Positions 61,726-64,000 of a stretch of 64,000 bases of DNA are shown here, one piece after another. A model generated the notes under the pieces. The model was not told the origin of the DNA and searched no databases. It saw nothing but the letters and a program-made list of their open reading frames with translations. Origin of the DNA: Cercis canadensis (lineage: Eukaryota > Streptophyta > Magnoliopsida > Fabales > Fabaceae); assembly GCA_003255065.1 (NCBI GenBank), contig QAOA01008735.1, positions 497,832 to 561,831 on the forward strand. The letters run 5' to 3'. The translations under genes were made by a program, and so were the position numbers. The first letter of the stretch is position 1; every line of letters begins with the position of its first letter.

Positions 61726-64000
61726 TTACAGATTACAGACAGCAAGCCAGTGAGCTACTTGTTTTTGTTTCTTTTGCTACTGAGCCAGTGAGCTACTTTA
61801 CTGCAGAAGGCCTTTTAATTTGGGCCTAAGCCTTTTAATTGACAAGGAACTTAAAACCCAGAGCTTAACTATATAGAACCACACAGCAAAAAAACTATAT
61901 AGAACCTCAGACCAAAAACAACACATCCTCTTCTTTTCTTGCCCCCGATGTCTTTGTGTCGAGAGGCCCAAAAACCAAAAAAATCCAAAGCCTAATTCTT
62001 CTGTGCTATACAAAATTGCTTATTAGCTTTTAACGATATCACAGTCACATCATTAGCAAAAAAATAAAAAATAAAAAATTTATCACAGCAATATGGTATA
62101 TGTGCTTGCTTAGCTTTGATAACATTAATCAATATTAATATCAATGGTGCACTTTCCATAAATCCTTACTAGCTGTTGTTTGCACGCGGCCTTGTTGTGC
62201 GTTTGCTGGTGTCTTTCTGATGAATGAAGTTAAATGGTATATACTATATAGCATGCCCCACTCGAGCGCAGTTTTATACGTTATTTATTATGGTATAAAC
62301 TATAACAACATGAGGTCCCCAGTGACTATAAACAAAGTAAATAAATATAGCAGCAAGAATTAATCCATATATGTTATTTTTAAAGTTAACCAGGATTCTA
62401 TCCTAATTAAAGTCGTGAGTTTCCTTTGGTGAACTGCCAGGTGGACTATATCTATATATATCTTCTTTTTCTCTTTTAAAAAAAAAGAAAAAAATCTTTT
62501 AGGAAGGTGACTTCCTTATGAAGTCTGTCCGTGAGCATTTGGTTGGACTAGTTAGGTCTCCCAGAAAGGAATATATGGAAAAGAAAAAGAGTTGGGACTA
62601 ATCAACAAAAAACTATACCTGAAACGCTTCATGAATCATGATACATCTGCATCAGCATGCAACTCTAGATTTGCTAGACAACTAGATTCTTCTATATCGA
62701 TATATATGAAGCCAGTAATTCCTGCAGTTGCAATCTCATTTTCTCTCACTTGTCTCAGCCATAAATCATTTTTGCTCAATCAATTGCAAGTTTGATATAC
62801 TTAATTATACAAGATATTGATTGACAAATTATATATATTTGAATAATCTATTAATTTTCCTTTAGTTTGATTTTCAATTAATTATTTATGGAGCAAAACC
62901 TAAATTAGGGAAAGTTGTAGATGGCGTTAGTTTAGAAGAAGGGTTCAAATCCAAGGGTGTCCTGTCCCCCGTCTGCTAACCAATGATGAAAGGCAATGAA
63001 AATGGCCTCTCAACTCCCAACGATTGTTTGTCTTTTTCCACGTTATCTCTTCTCACTTTATCATTTTGCAAGCAATTCATAAGTAATTTCTGAGAGAGTA
63101 TCTTATAGTATATATAAACAAAGGATTCGCTTTTTGGAAGGAAACTAGCGAAAGGCGTGAATGTATGTGTTACTTTTGATTATTTTCTTTCCTACCAGAC
63201 AAAAAAGTCCCAACTAGGTGAAACTGCTGTTAATTTGCAGGAGATAGATCATAACTTGTGCATTCATCGCAACTTTCCTTCCCATGCAAGATCGATGCCT
63301 ACTAAAATTTTATATACCTCATTAAACTACAAGTCTACAACTACAATAAAGTGAGTTAAGATTTAACTATCCCACTTTGATATGATTTGATGAGGTGTAT
63401 AATGATGTCGTGTCTCTCATGTTACCCTCACATGTACTTCACCAACATATTTGTTTTGATTCTCCATTTTCGTCACTTGTGGAATATATATATATATATA
63501 TCATTAGGTTTTCAATACCATTATTTATCGTTGCACCCAACATTTTATGCATAGAGTTATATGTGTTTATGCATTTAAAAAAGAATCCTTGCTTTTTCAA
63601 AAGGAGGGAGGAAGTAAAAACTAAGTTAATTACAATATATGTGATCGTTTTACCTTTTGATACATAGTTTTTATTCATGCTCTTCACATTGTAAATAATT
63701 TCTATGATCTACCAACACAGACGGCTTCTTCAAATAACAACCAAGATACTGTAACAAGAAAAAGAAAAATCATCTAACACATAGGAGGATTGAGGAAAGT
63801 GGAAAACATGGATGCAGCTGTGGTGTGAACATGTGTGCGTTGCATTATTGGTCTCAATTTAATTATAAGAGGAAAGAAGACTTCATAGTCTCGAGCCCTT
63901 CCATTAGTTCCAATGTGAACATGGTACGGTGTTGAAGGCGAACGAGCCCAAAGAAATTAAGAAAAGGTTACTTAATTAATTAATGCTTGAAAATACAGAT
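61726..64000. other. AT-rich intergenic region to window end
   Basis: No gene, RNA or transposon could be supported. An (AT)n tract lies at about 63485-63501. Several short open frames here have no recognisable similarity. Confidence 0.5.

Noticed and set aside
62930-62990. Possible tRNA-like GGTTCAAATCC segment
   Set aside because: No matching acceptor stem or anticodon arm upstream; only the T-loop-like string is present.
1-64000. CRISPR array, prophage or bacterial operon
   Set aside because: The window is clearly plant nuclear DNA with spliced genes; no regularly spaced repeat array was seen.

Overview
The window is nuclear DNA from a flowering plant, most likely a woody core eudicot; the species cannot be fixed from sequence alone. 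Evidence is GT-AG introns in nearly every gene, AT-rich intergenic DNA, plant-only families (CYP81 P450, CLE peptide, GASA/snakin, MIKC*-type MADS, APD RING ligases, NRAMP2) and plant transposons (MULEs, MITEs, a TRIM-like remnant). Exon models were built by hand from splice sites; for nine of the ten host genes the exon lengths sum to complete reading frames (the CLE gene is a single exon), which is the main internal check.

Layout. 1-8038: most of a large, decayed Mutator-like element whose left end lies outside the window. It carries a degenerate telomere-like tract, a plant-mobile-domain (PMD) gene (+), two small related ORFs (-), a MURA-type transposase (-), and a right end rich in GCGTTT motifs. 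10.2-12.0 kb: CYP81-type P450 (-). 12-16 kb: repeat-bearing spacer. 16.5-16.7 kb: CLE signalling peptide (-). 18.8-23.6 kb: 14-exon HOS15 chromatin corepressor gene (+). 24.35-32.1 kb: two tandem A3-type cyclin genes (-). 34.0-36.5 kb: 11-exon MIKC* MADS gene (-). 38.3-40.2 kb: APD-type membrane RING ligase (+). 43.5-47.6 kb: NRAMP2 metal transporter (+). 51.3-54.6 kb: Pumilio RNA-binding protein (+). 56.6-57.0 kb: snakin/GASA peptide (-). 57-64 kb: spacer with a 1.7-kb MULE derivative, a foldback MITE and a TRIM-like fossil.

The genes do not form one pathway. Several have reproductive or cell-cycle roles in known relatives (MIKC* MADS and APD in pollen, CYCA3 at G1/S). The most unusual material is the MULE at the left edge: its stop codons are all TAG or TGA with no frameshift seen, three introns of its PMD gene share one 17-base motif, and it carries two small related ORFs next to the transposase. 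Three shorter elements (184 bp, 402 bp, 1702 bp) have 9-bp target-site duplications of Mutator type.

A caution: four single-N positions (22344, 45343, 48833, 55457) each separate near-identical direct repeats of about 170-400 bp, and a fifth (58750) separates a 6-bp repeat. These are very probably assembly joins with uncollapsed overlap, not biology.
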